Positions 8,368 through 17,756 of a stretch of DNA of 64,000 nucleotides are shown here, one piece after another. The first letter of the stretch is position 1. Each line of letters begins with the position of its first letter. Where the stretch lies: positions 1-64,000 of the forward strand of contig CAMVEM010000001.1 in assembly GCA_947166515.1 (NCBI GenBank), written 5' to 3'. The stretch comes from an uncultured Clostridia bacterium. Its GTDB lineage: Bacteria > Bacillota > Clostridia > Oscillospirales > Ruminococcaceae. A program made the position numbers and the translations under genes. The notes beneath the pieces were generated by a model that did no database searches, was not told the DNA's origin, and saw only the letters and a program-made list of their open reading frames with translations.

Positions 8368-9699
8368 ATGATCCGGAAACTTCGCAGAAATTTCATAATC
8401 GCAACGATGCTCTCGGTGATGTTAGTGCTTGCGGTAATAATGGCTGTGATAAATACCGCGAGCTTCATCAATTCCGACAACGAAGCTTCTGCGCTGCTCG
8501 CTCTGCTTGCCGACAACGGCGGAAGCTTTGGCAGAGCCATGAACGATGATGAACCGCCTCAACTCCCGGAAATAAACGGACAGTCCGGCGGCAGCAGCAC
8601 TCCGCCCCCCGAAAAACCCGGAAATGACAATGAGCTCAATCAGAACAGAAGGTTCGCCAACCGCGGAAATGGTATGCGAGACAATTTTACCGCTGAAACG
8701 CCGTATGAAACACGATTTTTCACGGTAGTGCTGAAAGAAAACGGCGATCTGTCTTCGGTAAACACCGGAATGATAGCGGCAGTAACCGCCGACGAAGCAA
8801 TAGAACTTGCGCAGACTGTCCGCTCAAAAGGCAACACTTCCGGCTATCAGCTGGAATATAAATACCTCGCGTCTGAAACCGACGAGGGTACCATGTACAT
8901 CTTCGTTGACCGGAGCCGTGCGTTAAGATCGGTCAGAGATTTCCTGACAATAAGTCTCCTTGTTGCTCTTGGCGCAGCGGTCGCGATATTCATACTAGTG
9001 TTCATTTTCTCCGGAATAGTGATAAAACCTATCGCGGAAAGCTATGAAAAACAGAAGAAATTCATCACCAACGCGGGTCACGAGCTCAAAACTCCGCTCG
9101 CCGTGATAAATTCCTGCACCGAAGTCATAGAGCTCGAACAGGGCGAGAGCAAATGGACATCCGGTATCACCGCTCAGACCAAACGCTTATCGGAGCTCAC
9201 CAACGAGCTTGTGGCTCTCGCAAGAATGGACGAGAACGGTACAAATCTCACCATAGAAGAATTCCCGCTTTCCGAAACGATAAGCGAGATACTCGACCCG
9301 TTCAGTCTCATGGCAGAACAGAAGGGACTCGGATTTGCGACCGAAATACAGCCGGATATAACATACAAAGGCGATAAGAGCTCAATAGCAAAGCTCTGCT
9401 CTATAATGGCCGACAATGCTGTAAAATATTGCACCGACGGCGGAAATATAAAGTTCACGCTCGCAAGAAAGAACCGCCGTATCGTTTTTTCATCTGAAAA
9501 TTCTGCGGACGGCACTGAAAAAGGCGCACATCCGGAGCTTTTCGACCGTTTCCACCGCGGCGACACTTCTCACAGCGGGGATATCCCCGGCTATGGCATA
9601 GGACTTTCAATGGCTCAGTCGATTGTCACCGCTCACGGAGGAAAGATCGAAGCTTTCAGCAAGGACGGAAAAAGCCTGACAATAACTGTAAAACTTTAG
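8368..9699 (+). CDS. sensor histidine kinase (orphan in this window)
   Basis: NAGHELKTPLAVINS H-box, DNAVKYC N-box, GYGIGLSMAQSIV G-box; two TM helices. Confidence 0.9.
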   Translation: MIRKLRRNFIIATMLSVMLVLAVIMAVINTASFINSDNEASALLALLADNGGSFGRAMNDDEPPQLPEINGQSGGSSTPPPEKPGNDNELNQNRRFANRGNGMRDNFTAETPYETRFFTVVLKENGDLSSVNTGMIAAVTADEAIELAQTVRSKGNTSGYQLEYKYLASETDEGTMYIFVDRSRALRSVRDFLTISLLVALGAAVAIFILVFIFSGIVIKPIAESYEKQKKFITNAGHELKTPLAVINSCTEVIELEQGESKWTSGITAQTKRLSELTNELVALARMDENGTNLTIEEFPLSETISEILDPFSLMAEQKGLGFATEIQPDITYKGDKSSIAKLCSIMADNAVKYCTDGGNIKFTLARKNRRIVFSSENSADGTEKGAHPELFDRFHRGDTSHSGDIPGYGIGLSMAQSIVTAHGGKIEAFSKDGKSLTITVKL

Positions 9700-9706
9700 A
9701 AATGAA

Positions 9707-9741
9707 AAACTCCCTTCCGGAATGTTTCCGGAAGGGAGTTT
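9707..9741. terminator. bidirectional hairpin terminator
   Basis: AAACTCCCTTCCGGAA-TGT-TTCCGGAAGGGAGTTT. Confidence 0.85.
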
Positions 9742-9744
9742 CAG

Positions 9745-10671
9745 TTATCTGAGGAATTTGCTTTTCAGCAGAATGAACGTCGCGACGCCCGCGAGTACCA
9801 CCGCAATGAGCAGCGCCACCCATGTGTATGGCAGCGGAAGATCGACATTCATGCCGTAGTACGCGAAAATAATGTTGGGGATCTGCAAAACGATCGTTAT
9901 GATAGTCAGAGCTTTCATAACGCGGTTCATGTTGTTTGAAATGATGTTTGAATAAGCGTCCATCGTGTTGGATAAGATGTTCGCATAAATATTCGACATC
10001 TCTATCGCCTGCTTGACTTCGACGAGTACGTCCTCAAGAAGCTCCTGATCTTCATCATAAAGCTTGATGACGCGCCCTCTGAGCAGCTTTTCAAGCACTG
10101 TCTCAGTGGATTTCAGCGAAGTCGAGAAATAAATCAACGATTTCTGCAGTCCGAGCAACTGGATCAGGTGCTCGTTCTTCATCGAAGTGTGAAGCTGCTT
10201 CTGAACGTAGTTGAAGATCTTTTCGATCTGCTTCAGGTATTGCAGATACTTCGCAGCGATGCGCAGAAGAATGCAGAATACGAACTGCGTCTTGAAGCGG
10301 GTGTTGACATTTTTCACAACACCTTTCGCAAAATCATCAATAATGGAATTCTGTGAGAGGCTTACCGACAGAACGTTCGAATCGGTAAGGATAATACCCA
10401 TAGGCAGGGTGGAGTATGAGAAGGTGTCGTCATCGTTCTTCTCAGCGACAGGATAGTCAAGGACTATAAGAGTTCTTCCGTCGTCGCTTTCGATACGCGA
10501 GGATTCCTCCTCGTCGAGTGCGGAGCGTATAAAATCGCGGTCAACAGAAAGCTCGGTCTCAAGCTTTGAAACTTCCACCTCCGAAGGTGCAACGGCGGAG
10601 ACCCAGCAGCCGGGCTCCAGTTCCTCGACCTCAGCGATGCCCGTATCAAGGGATCTGTAGATCTTTATCAT
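9745..10671 (-). CDS. corA: CorA-family Mg2+ transporter
   Basis: YYGMN motif followed by final TM helix; cytosolic domain typical of CorA. Confidence 0.9.
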   Translation of the reverse strand: MIKIYRSLDTGIAEVEELEPGCWVSAVAPSEVEVSKLETELSVDRDFIRSALDEEESSRIESDDGRTLIVLDYPVAEKNDDDTFSYSTLPMGIILTDSNVLSVSLSQNSIIDDFAKGVVKNVNTRFKTQFVFCILLRIAAKYLQYLKQIEKIFNYVQKQLHTSMKNEHLIQLLGLQKSLIYFSTSLKSTETVLEKLLRGRVIKLYDEDQELLEDVLVEVKQAIEMSNIYANILSNTMDAYSNIISNNMNRVMKALTIITIVLQIPNIIFAYYGMNVDLPLPYTWVALLIAVVLAGVATFILLKSKFLR

Positions 10672-10680
10672 AGCGTATTC

Positions 10681-10825
10681 TCCTTATGAGAGCTTGTCTC
10701 GGCGGGAGAACACGAAAGGCATTAAAATGCCTCGGGCAGCCTCCCGTCCGGTAAAAAGTATTGTCGTTTTCGCCCGTTGGGGTCAGCAGCCATAAAGATC
10801 TCACCTCTTTCGCCAAAAGATTTTT
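10681..10825 (-). ncRNA. structured 5' leader of corA, candidate M-box (ykoK) Mg2+ riboswitch or variant
   Basis: Minus strand AGAGGTGAGATCTTTATGGCTGCTGACCCCAACGGG...CGGGAGGCTGCCCGAGGCATTTTAATGCCTTTCGTGTTCTCCCG; GGTGAG / GCTGCTG / CCAACGGG recall the M-box core. Confidence 0.5.
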
Positions 10826-10972
10826 TATCCTGTATATTTTATCACATATTTATACTCATGTCAAGGCTTTTCGGGAACATATACAGAAGCCGATCAACAG
10901 GAAATTTCTTAACAGATCAAAAAGGCACATTGACAAAGGCACCCTGCCTCGAAACAATCCCGTCACATGAGA

Positions 10973-11075
10973 GCGCGGGGGGTGCAGCCTATCACATGGG
11001 GGCATGGGGGCGCAGCCCCCGCAAATTATATCCCCCTCCCCACAGGGGAGGGGGCAGGGGGTGGGGCAATTATCC
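10973..11075. repeat. dispersed GC-rich hairpin repeat
   Basis: GGGGGCGCAGCCCCC and CCCCCTCCCCACAGGGGAGGGGG hairpins. Confidence 0.65.
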
Positions 11076-11151
11076 CGTGGTCAAAATATATCTAAAGTAT
11101 TCTTAATTGAGCAGGGCGATTGTCTAATGTGCCGAATGATGAAAAAAACTG

Positions 11152-11179
11152 TTGACTTGACATTTATTTCGTGTATAAT
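11152..11179 (+). promoter_or_regulatory. promoter TTGACT-16-TATAAT
   Basis: TTGACT 11152-11157, TATAAT 11174-11179. Confidence 0.65.
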
Positions 11180-11255
11180 ATATTGATGTAAAGAAACAAT
11201 AACATGGCGGTATATATAAGCCGCCGCAGAATTCCCGCAAGGGACGGAGGTAAAT

Positions 11256-12050
11256 ATGAAAAAAAAGATCATAGCAGCACTGCTTGCATCGGCACTCGTG
11301 ATCACAGCGGCAGCTTGCGGCAATAACGAGAAGAAGGAAGAAACCAAGCAGACCACCACAACTGCAGCAACAACAGTAGCAGCAGAATCCAACGTAAAGG
11401 TAATGAGCTACGCTGATTTCAAGGCAGCAGCACTTGAATCCGAAGTTACTGTCGAGACATATATCCAGGCAAAACAGGGCTGGTGGGAAAATGAAGGCGT
11501 AGGTAACGCAACATTCTACACCCAGAACGAAGAGGGCGCATACTTCCTTTACAATATGCCCTGCTCGAAGGAAGATTACGACAAGCTCACACAGGGAACA
11601 AAGATAAGAGTTACCGGTCATAAGGCTGAATGGTCCGGCGAAGTTGAAATAATGGATGCCACTTATGAGATCATCGACGGAAACTTCGTAGCACAGCCCG
11701 AGGACGTTACAGCACTTCTCGGCAAGGACGAGCTCGCAGATCATATGAACAAGTTTGTTTCGTTCAAGGGACTTACAGTTGTAGCTATTACTGACAAGGA
11801 CAAAGCTGAACACAGCTTCCTCTACAGCTATGACGGTTCCGGAACAGAAGGCGATGACCTTTACTTCAAAGTATCGAACGGCACTGATACTTTCCAGTTC
11901 ACTGTTGAATCCTACCTCTGCGGTAAGGACACCGACGTTTACAAGGCTGTCAAGGAGCTCAAAATCGGCGACAAGATAGATCTGGAAGGCTTCCTCTACT
12001 GGTACAACGGAGCTAACCCGCACATCACATCTGTAAAAGCTGCTCAGTAA
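11256..12050 (+). CDS. secreted lipoprotein, hypothetical
   Basis: Signal/lipobox MKKKIIAALLASALVITAAACGNN; RBS upstream. Confidence 0.8.
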   Translation: MKKKIIAALLASALVITAAACGNNEKKEETKQTTTTAATTVAAESNVKVMSYADFKAAALESEVTVETYIQAKQGWWENEGVGNATFYTQNEEGAYFLYNMPCSKEDYDKLTQGTKIRVTGHKAEWSGEVEIMDATYEIIDGNFVAQPEDVTALLGKDELADHMNKFVSFKGLTVVAITDKDKAEHSFLYSYDGSGTEGDDLYFKVSNGTDTFQFTVESYLCGKDTDVYKAVKELKIGDKIDLEGFLYWYNGANPHITSVKAAQ

Positions 12051-12072
12051 TTCAGTATTCAAGAATAATAAA

Positions 12073-12096
12073 AGTGCGATCCCGCGGGACCGCACT
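12073..12096. terminator. hairpin terminator
   Basis: AGTGCGATCCCGCGGGACCGCACT followed by T-run. Confidence 0.8.
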
Positions 12097-12107
12097 TTTT
12101 TAGTTTT

Positions 12108-12833
12108 TTATTTCATCTCAAAACGCTCATAACATCTGTGGACTTCATTGATATGCCGCCTGCTTATGGGAACATTCACGCCGTTCGACATCTGTGCGCT
12201 TGAAGTTCTAAGCGTGCGGATACAGCTTACATTGGCAATGAATGATTTGTGAGTCTGAACAAATCTTCCCGATGCGAGAAGCGGCTCAAAGAATTTCTCA
12301 AATGAGATGTTCCGGCGGGTGCCGTTGACGACCTCTCCGTTCTTCATCACATATTTCATGCTGCGGACATTGTTTTCTATGTAGATAACATTATCAACAC
12401 TTATGCTGGTGACAGCGCCGGGAAGTCTGACGGTCAGCTTACTGCCGGGAAGCGCACGGTGCACAAAGCACGCAAATTCCAAAGCAGATGCAAGCTCGCC
12501 GGCGTCAACCGGTTTCAGCAGATAGCGCAGAGCTCCGACAGTGTAGGCTTCATAAGCATAATTCTTGGTTCGCGTAACATAGATTATAGGGGCGTCGGGA
12601 GCCCTTACTCTTAGCTGTTTGCCGAGCTCGATGCCGTGGTTTGAGATGCCGAGCAGATATATATCGAAGCTCTTGCCTGCTGTGATCTGCTCTCTGAGAG
12701 CAGCGGGATCTGAAAAAAGAAATGTCTCGATCGGCTGTTCCGAAACAGCAGACCATTCCTTTATCATATTATCGAGCTTTGTGATATCGTTTCTGTCGCT
12801 GTCACACAAAGCTGCCCGGATAATATCAGGCAT
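12108..12833 (-). CDS. LytTR-type response regulator with atypical receiver (Asp to Gly)
   Basis: N-terminal receiver fold (CDSDRND...LLKPV) plus C-terminal LytTR domain (VIYIENNVRSMKYV...FVQTHKSFIANV). Confidence 0.85.
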   Translation of the reverse strand: MPDIIRAALCDSDRNDITKLDNMIKEWSAVSEQPIETFLFSDPAALREQITAGKSFDIYLLGISNHGIELGKQLRVRAPDAPIIYVTRTKNYAYEAYTVGALRYLLKPVDAGELASALEFACFVHRALPGSKLTVRLPGAVTSISVDNVIYIENNVRSMKYVMKNGEVVNGTRRNISFEKFFEPLLASGRFVQTHKSFIANVSCIRTLRTSSAQMSNGVNVPISRRHINEVHRCYERFEMK

Positions 12834-12920
12834 ACCGGCACCTCCTTATAAAAAATCTGACACACTGCGGAAAATAAAATTCCTCACGAACCATGAGGAA
12901 CCTCCGGGGTTGTTTTATTT

Positions 12921-13008
12921 TGGTGCCGGCGGCGGGGGTCGAACCCGCACGGTATCGCTACCACCGGATTTTGAGTCCGGCACGTCTGCCAATTCCATCA
13001 CGCCGGCA
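12921..13008 (-). tRNA. tRNA-Leu (CAA), CCA encoded
   Basis: TGCCGGCGTGATGGAATTGGCAGACGTGCCGGACTCAAAATCCGG...GGGTTCGACCCCCGCCGCCGGCACCA. Confidence 0.95.
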
Positions 13009-13558
13009 GGCTTTTTTCCGGATACGGAAAGTGATGTGAAAAAATTTCCCGCATTAACTTTCGCGGGCAAATAACGAATATAGTATATCATATTATATGA
13101 CTTCCGTCAATAAGATGATAAAAATTTTTATAAAAATATCAAAAAATACCTTGACATTTCGTTAAAAATGTATTAAACTTAATATTGTGAATAAGTCTGT
13201 ATGAAAATACATTTCCGTGCCGTCGCAAAAAACGGCGCAATACAGCTATTTATCATTATTACCAGTCTTGGTTTACATATTATTTCCCCGTACAGATCAA
13301 AATTTAATTTTTATTATCTTTTCGTTTTGTGCCGTAATTAGCGCAATATACCGCGCAGCACAGCAAATACATTATTGCGGAATGCTTGCTGCCCTGCGGA
13401 CAGCACAGCTTTAATAGAAGTTATATTTTATATTTGAACGCCCGGAGCAGCGGTTTTAAGCGCATAAGTCCTGCCTTGAAACTGCCTTCCGTTTTCGTCT
13501 GTCCTGTATGGTGGAACTATGGCAAATCGGGAATTTGACGAAAAGGAGGGAAGATTTC

Positions 13559-15169
13559 ATGGAATTATGGGTCGCAGTTGTGCTTATAGCCGCTGCTTTT
13601 CTCATAGGTGCCGCCGCAGCGGGTCTGATAATATACAGGATCGCGTTCAACAAAGGCGTTGAGCACCGGAAGAAAGACGCAGAAGCACAGATTGAGTCCG
13701 CCGAAAAAGAAGCCGAGAGGATCGTTACCGAAGCGAAGGAAAAAGCCGAAACAGCAAAGAAGACCAGACTCGTCGAGGCAAAAGACGAGATATACAAGCT
13801 GAGAGGACAGGCGGAAAAAGAGATCCAGAAAATGAAATCAGAGACAGAGCGCGAACTGAAAGAGCGCCGCGCAGAAGTCTCAAGATCTGAACGCAGATTA
13901 CAGCAGAAAGAAGAAAATCTCGACAAAAAGAACGACAAGATCGAAAAGCTCGAAGAAAGCCTGAACAACAAGAACAAGAAAGCCGAGGAAAAACTCGCGG
14001 AAGCAGAGAAGATCAAGAGCAGCCAGCTTGAAATTCTCGAACGCATTTCCGGCTTCACGAGCGAACAGGCAAAAGAACACCTGCTCATGATGCTCGACAC
14101 CGAGCTCGATCACGAAAAGGCTCTGCGCATCAACGCGTACGAGCAGAAGCTCAAAGACGAATGTGACGAAAGAGCAAGAAACCAGATCGCGGTTGCGATC
14201 TCCCGTCTTGCCGCCGAGACCGTATCCGAAATGACGGTATCGGTAGTATCACTCCCGAACGACGAAATGAAAGGCCGCATAATCGGACGCGAGGGAAGAA
14301 ATATCCGCACGCTCGAACAGCTCACCGGCGTCGATCTGATTATCGACGATACGCCCGAAGCAATAACGCTTTCGAGCCACGACAAGGTGCGCAGAGAGAT
14401 AGCGAGAATAGCGCTCGAAAGACTGATACAGGACGGCCGTATCCACCCGACGCGCATCGAAGAGACAGTAGAACGCGCAAAGAAAGAAGTCGAGCAGAAG
14501 ATCAAGCACGAAGGCGAGAGAGCGCTGCTCGCAACGAATACAAGCAATATGAACCCGGAGCTCGTAAAGCTCATAGGTCGTCTATATTACCGTACATCGT
14601 ACAGCCAGAACGTCCTCGACCACTCGATAGAGGTAGCTCACCTTGCAGGAATGATGGCGGACGAGCTCGGAGTAGATGCCGCAATGGCACGCCGCGCGGG
14701 ATTGCTGCATGACGTCGGAAAGGCACTCAGCGAGGAGATCGAAGGCTCGCATGTACAGATCGGCGTTGACGTCTGCCGCAAGTATAAAGAGAATCCCGAG
14801 ATCATACACGCTATCGAAGCTCATCACGGCGATGTTGAGGCAAGAACAGTCATCGCGTGTCTTGTCAAGGCTGCCGACGCGATAAGCGCCGCACGTCCCG
14901 CCGCAAGAAGCGAAAACTTCGAGAATTATATCAAGCGCCTCCAGAAGCTCGAAGAGATATGCTCGTCCTACAACGGCGTCGAGAAGACATACGCTATACA
15001 GGCAGGCCGCGAGGTTCGCGTAATGATAAAGCCCGAAGCGATGAACGACGACAAGATGGTAGTCCTCGCACGCGAGATCGCCAAGAAGATCGAAGGCGAA
15101 ATGGAATATCCGGGCCAGATCAAGGTCAACCTGATTCGCGAGAGCAGAGCGGTAGAATACGCAAAATAA
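13559..15169 (+). CDS. rny: ribonuclease Y
   Basis: N-terminal TM, coiled coil, KH ([27 protein letters not shown]) and HD domain; start chosen at RBS AAAAGGAGGG. Confidence 0.95.
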   Translation: MELWVAVVLIAAAFLIGAAAAGLIIYRIAFNKGVEHRKKDAEAQIESAEKEAERIVTEAKEKAETAKKTRLVEAKDEIYKLRGQAEKEIQKMKSETERELKERRAEVSRSERRLQQKEENLDKKNDKIEKLEESLNNKNKKAEEKLAEAEKIKSSQLEILERISGFTSEQAKEHLLMMLDTELDHEKALRINAYEQKLKDECDERARNQIAVAISRLAAETVSEMTVSVVSLPNDEMKGRIIGREGRNIRTLEQLTGVDLIIDDTPEAITLSSHDKVRREIARIALERLIQDGRIHPTRIEETVERAKKEVEQKIKHEGERALLATNTSNMNPELVKLIGRLYYRTSYSQNVLDHSIEVAHLAGMMADELGVDAAMARRAGLLHDVGKALSEEIEGSHVQIGVDVCRKYKENPEIIHAIEAHHGDVEARTVIACLVKAADAISAARPAARSENFENYIKRLQKLEEICSSYNGVEKTYAIQAGREVRVMIKPEAMNDDKMVVLAREIAKKIEGEMEYPGQIKVNLIRESRAVEYAK

Positions 15170-15260
15170 CAGTTTCCGCATACGCCCATCAGGAGTGTAT
15201 GCGGAATAATTTTTATAACGGCTGAAAAACCGGCGTAAATATCCGAACAGGAGGGATATA

Positions 15261-16265
15261 ATGTTAATTCTGCATATTATTCTAACATGGGCTGCTCTTT
15301 TGTGCTCAATATGGCTCATAGGGCTCATTGATCTGATATGCGGACTTCTGATCGCCCCGCGTGTCGGTATGCAGGTATCCAGTATATCATTTTTCGGAAA
15401 CAATTTCGTTAAGAACATGAACGGAAAATGGAACCACAGCAGAGGACGTTTCTCGCTCTTGTTAAATAATCGTGTCACCATTGATCTGAATAACACGAAA
15501 AACCCGTTCAGGCAGGAAAAAAAGTGGACTGTCGTCACGATCGAGACAATAATAATGACGATAATATCACTGGCGCTTGTCTATTTTTTTCTGCCGTCGG
15601 TCTACAGATGCTTTCATTTTGAGGGGTCTTATCTTGATACTTTTCTCGCGATGCTCGGAATAGTCCCGCTGATCTGTACTATAGTCGTCGTGCTCCACAC
15701 CGTGTCTCAAAGATCAAAAGACGGGAAATCGCTCGAATGGTACATCGATGTGCTTCTCCAGCGCGTACGCGACGGCGAGCCGTTTTCGTCGCTCGATCTG
15801 CGGCCGATAGACCAGCTTCCCTACAAGACATCATCGACCCGCACAAGAGACCTTTACAACCGCCTGTATATGATGTACCTTATATGGGAGCGCCGCACCG
15901 AAGAAATGCCGATACCGATGAACGATATGACAGCGAATATGCGCGCATCGAAGTCATTTTCTTTAGCGGATACCGGAACATTCTATACTCTTGTGTTCTA
16001 TTATTCGAGATATAAGTATGATCCTGTACTCGCAAAGGAATTCCTTGACAGAGTAAGAGACCGCATAGCCGCCGACTCAGACGCAAATGCGCGGCGTATT
16101 CTCGCATACTATGCATACTGTATAGAGGGAGACCGTCAGAAAGCCCGGGTATTTCTCAATCAGGCGGCAAAGGTCGCAGACATTTTCTCAGTCGGCTCCG
16201 AGCGCGAGCTTGAAAAGCGCCTTATCGCGGAACTCGACCTTACTTTGAAGGAAGAAGGATTTTAG
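15261..16265 (+). CDS. membrane protein, possibly degenerate M50 (site-2 protease-like)
   Basis: LIDLICGLLIAPRVGMQVSSISFFGNNFVKNMNGKWNHSRGRFSLLLN aligns by eye with M50-like pattern but lacks HExxH; C-terminal helical repeats. Confidence 0.5.
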   Translation: MLILHIILTWAALLCSIWLIGLIDLICGLLIAPRVGMQVSSISFFGNNFVKNMNGKWNHSRGRFSLLLNNRVTIDLNNTKNPFRQEKKWTVVTIETIIMTIISLALVYFFLPSVYRCFHFEGSYLDTFLAMLGIVPLICTIVVVLHTVSQRSKDGKSLEWYIDVLLQRVRDGEPFSSLDLRPIDQLPYKTSSTRTRDLYNRLYMMYLIWERRTEEMPIPMNDMTANMRASKSFSLADTGTFYTLVFYYSRYKYDPVLAKEFLDRVRDRIAADSDANARRILAYYAYCIEGDRQKARVFLNQAAKVADIFSVGSERELEKRLIAELDLTLKEEGF

Positions 16266-16445
16266 CCCTACCCCCGGCCCCTCCCCTAAAGGGGAGGGGA
16301 GAACTATTCCTATATGTGGGGAGCAGAGCTCCCCACACCCCACCTGTTATCGGCTCCGCACCCGAAGGGGGTTCGGGGGGCGATCGGAAAGCCCCCCGAA
16401 AACAGGGGCGTGGGGACGGAGTCCCCACAATAAAGTGTTCCCACA
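16265..16445. repeat. dispersed GC-rich repeat, copy flanking spmAB
   Basis: Contains TATGTGGGGAGCAGAGCTCCCCACACCCCACCTGTT (16313-16348), identical to 17667-17702. Confidence 0.85.
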
Positions 16446-16462
16446 AATTATGATTTATCAGA

Positions 16463-17011
16463 TCAAATCAACAACAACCGCACAGATACTGCACTTACAA
16501 CAGCACAAACAAAGTCCCCGATAAGCGCCGCAAAAAGCGCATATCGGGTCTTTTTTGCCTTTACCGCTGCAAAATACACTGAGAGCGTATAAAAGGTCGT
16601 CTCGCTGCTCCCGAGAAGCACCGAAGCCACGCTTCCCGCATAACTGTCCGGACCGCTCGTTTTCAGTATATTCTCATAGATCGCAATAGCACCGCTCCCC
16701 GAAAAAGGCCGCAGGATCATAAGATTCCCGCATTCGTACGGAAATCCGAGCAAGTCCAGCAGCGGCGAGATAAGCGTGGTTATCAGCTCCGCGCCTCCCG
16801 ATGTGCGAAACGCCGCCACAGTCACCACAAGACAGAACAGCGACGGAAAAATATCATATATAGTATGAAGACCCTCTTTCACGCCGGCGGTAAATTCCGA
16901 GAAAACGTCCGTTTTCATGCAGAGAGCGTATATCATCACACCCGCGAAGATCACCGGGATAATTATGTCCGAAAAGCTCACAGCCGCTTCCTCCGGGATA
17001 TTCTTCCGCAT
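16463..17011 (-). CDS. spmB: spore maturation protein B
   Basis: DIIIPVIFAGVMIYALCMKTDVFSEFTAGVKEGLHTIYDIFPSLFCLVVTVAAFRTSGG; downstream of spmA. Confidence 0.9.
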   Translation of the reverse strand: MRKNIPEEAAVSFSDIIIPVIFAGVMIYALCMKTDVFSEFTAGVKEGLHTIYDIFPSLFCLVVTVAAFRTSGGAELITTLISPLLDLLGFPYECGNLMILRPFSGSGAIAIYENILKTSGPDSYAGSVASVLLGSSETTFYTLSVYFAAVKAKKTRYALFAALIGDFVCAVVSAVSVRLLLI

Positions 17012-17583
17012 ATCTTAACAGCGGCGACAGCCGCCGCAAGCGCGCAGACGGACGTTATCCACACAGCGGGAAGTATCTCCATCGGCGCTTCCGAGCCGTA
17101 TCTTAGTCTCAGCGCGGCAGCGGTCGTCGGTACAAGCTGAAGACTCGCAGTATTCAGCACGGTCAGCATTATCATATTATCCGAAGCGATATCATGCCGC
17201 GGACTGTTCTCTTCATTCTCGATCTCACGCATAGCCGCGATGCCGAAAGGCGTTGATGCATTCCCGAGACCGAGTATATTCGCAGTGATGTTAAGCGTTA
17301 TGTACTGCATTGCCTTTCCGCTCTTTTTAAGCCCTCTGAACAGCAAAGACAATATAGGCGCGGATATTTTCGCCAGCTTCTCGGTGAGCCCCGACGACTG
17401 TGCGACCCGCATTATCCCGCTCCAGAGGCATATCATTCCGGTAAGCGTCAGAGCGAGCTGCACAGCGCCGCCGCATTCTTCGAGAAGTGCCGTCGAAAGC
17501 TCGCCCATTCTGCCGTTTATCGCGGCAAACATCGCGGAAATTATCATCATTCCTGCGACTATCCATTTCATCATAAATACCAC
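16978..17583 (-). CDS. spmA: spore maturation protein A
   Basis: MKWIVAGMMIISAMFAAINGRMGELSTALLEECGGAVQLALTLTGMICLWSGIMRVAQSSGLTEKLAKI. Confidence 0.9.
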   Translation of the reverse strand: MVFMMKWIVAGMMIISAMFAAINGRMGELSTALLEECGGAVQLALTLTGMICLWSGIMRVAQSSGLTEKLAKISAPILSLLFRGLKKSGKAMQYITLNITANILGLGNASTPFGIAAMREIENEENSPRHDIASDNMIMLTVLNTASLQLVPTTAAALRLRYGSEAPMEILPAVWITSVCALAAAVAAVKICGRISRRKRL

Positions 17584-17619
17584 CTCGTGCTATTTTATGA
17601 TAAGATCCGTCAGGATTAT

Positions 17620-17750
17620 GCCCACCCCCAACCCCCTCCCAAAGGGAGGGGGCTAATTTGTTTTTCTATGTGGGGAGCAGAGCTCCCCACACCCCACCTG
17701 TTTTCGGAAGCAACAACGCTCAACCTGTTTTTGCGAGCCCCAACACCGCA
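17620..17750. repeat. dispersed GC-rich repeat, second copy flanking spmAB
   Basis: 36-bp exact match to 16313-16348 plus CCCCCTCCC-AAA-GGGAGGGGG hairpin. Confidence 0.85.
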
Positions 17751-17756
17751 CCTTTC

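Noticed and set aside
11124-12095. Long antisense ORF (323 aa) opposite the lipoprotein gene
   Set aside because: Cys/Leu-rich composition typical of antisense translation; the + strand gene has promoter, RBS, signal peptide and terminator.
14582-15538. 318-aa minus ORF opposite RNase Y
   Set aside because: Overlaps the conserved rny gene in antisense; no RBS or recognised family.
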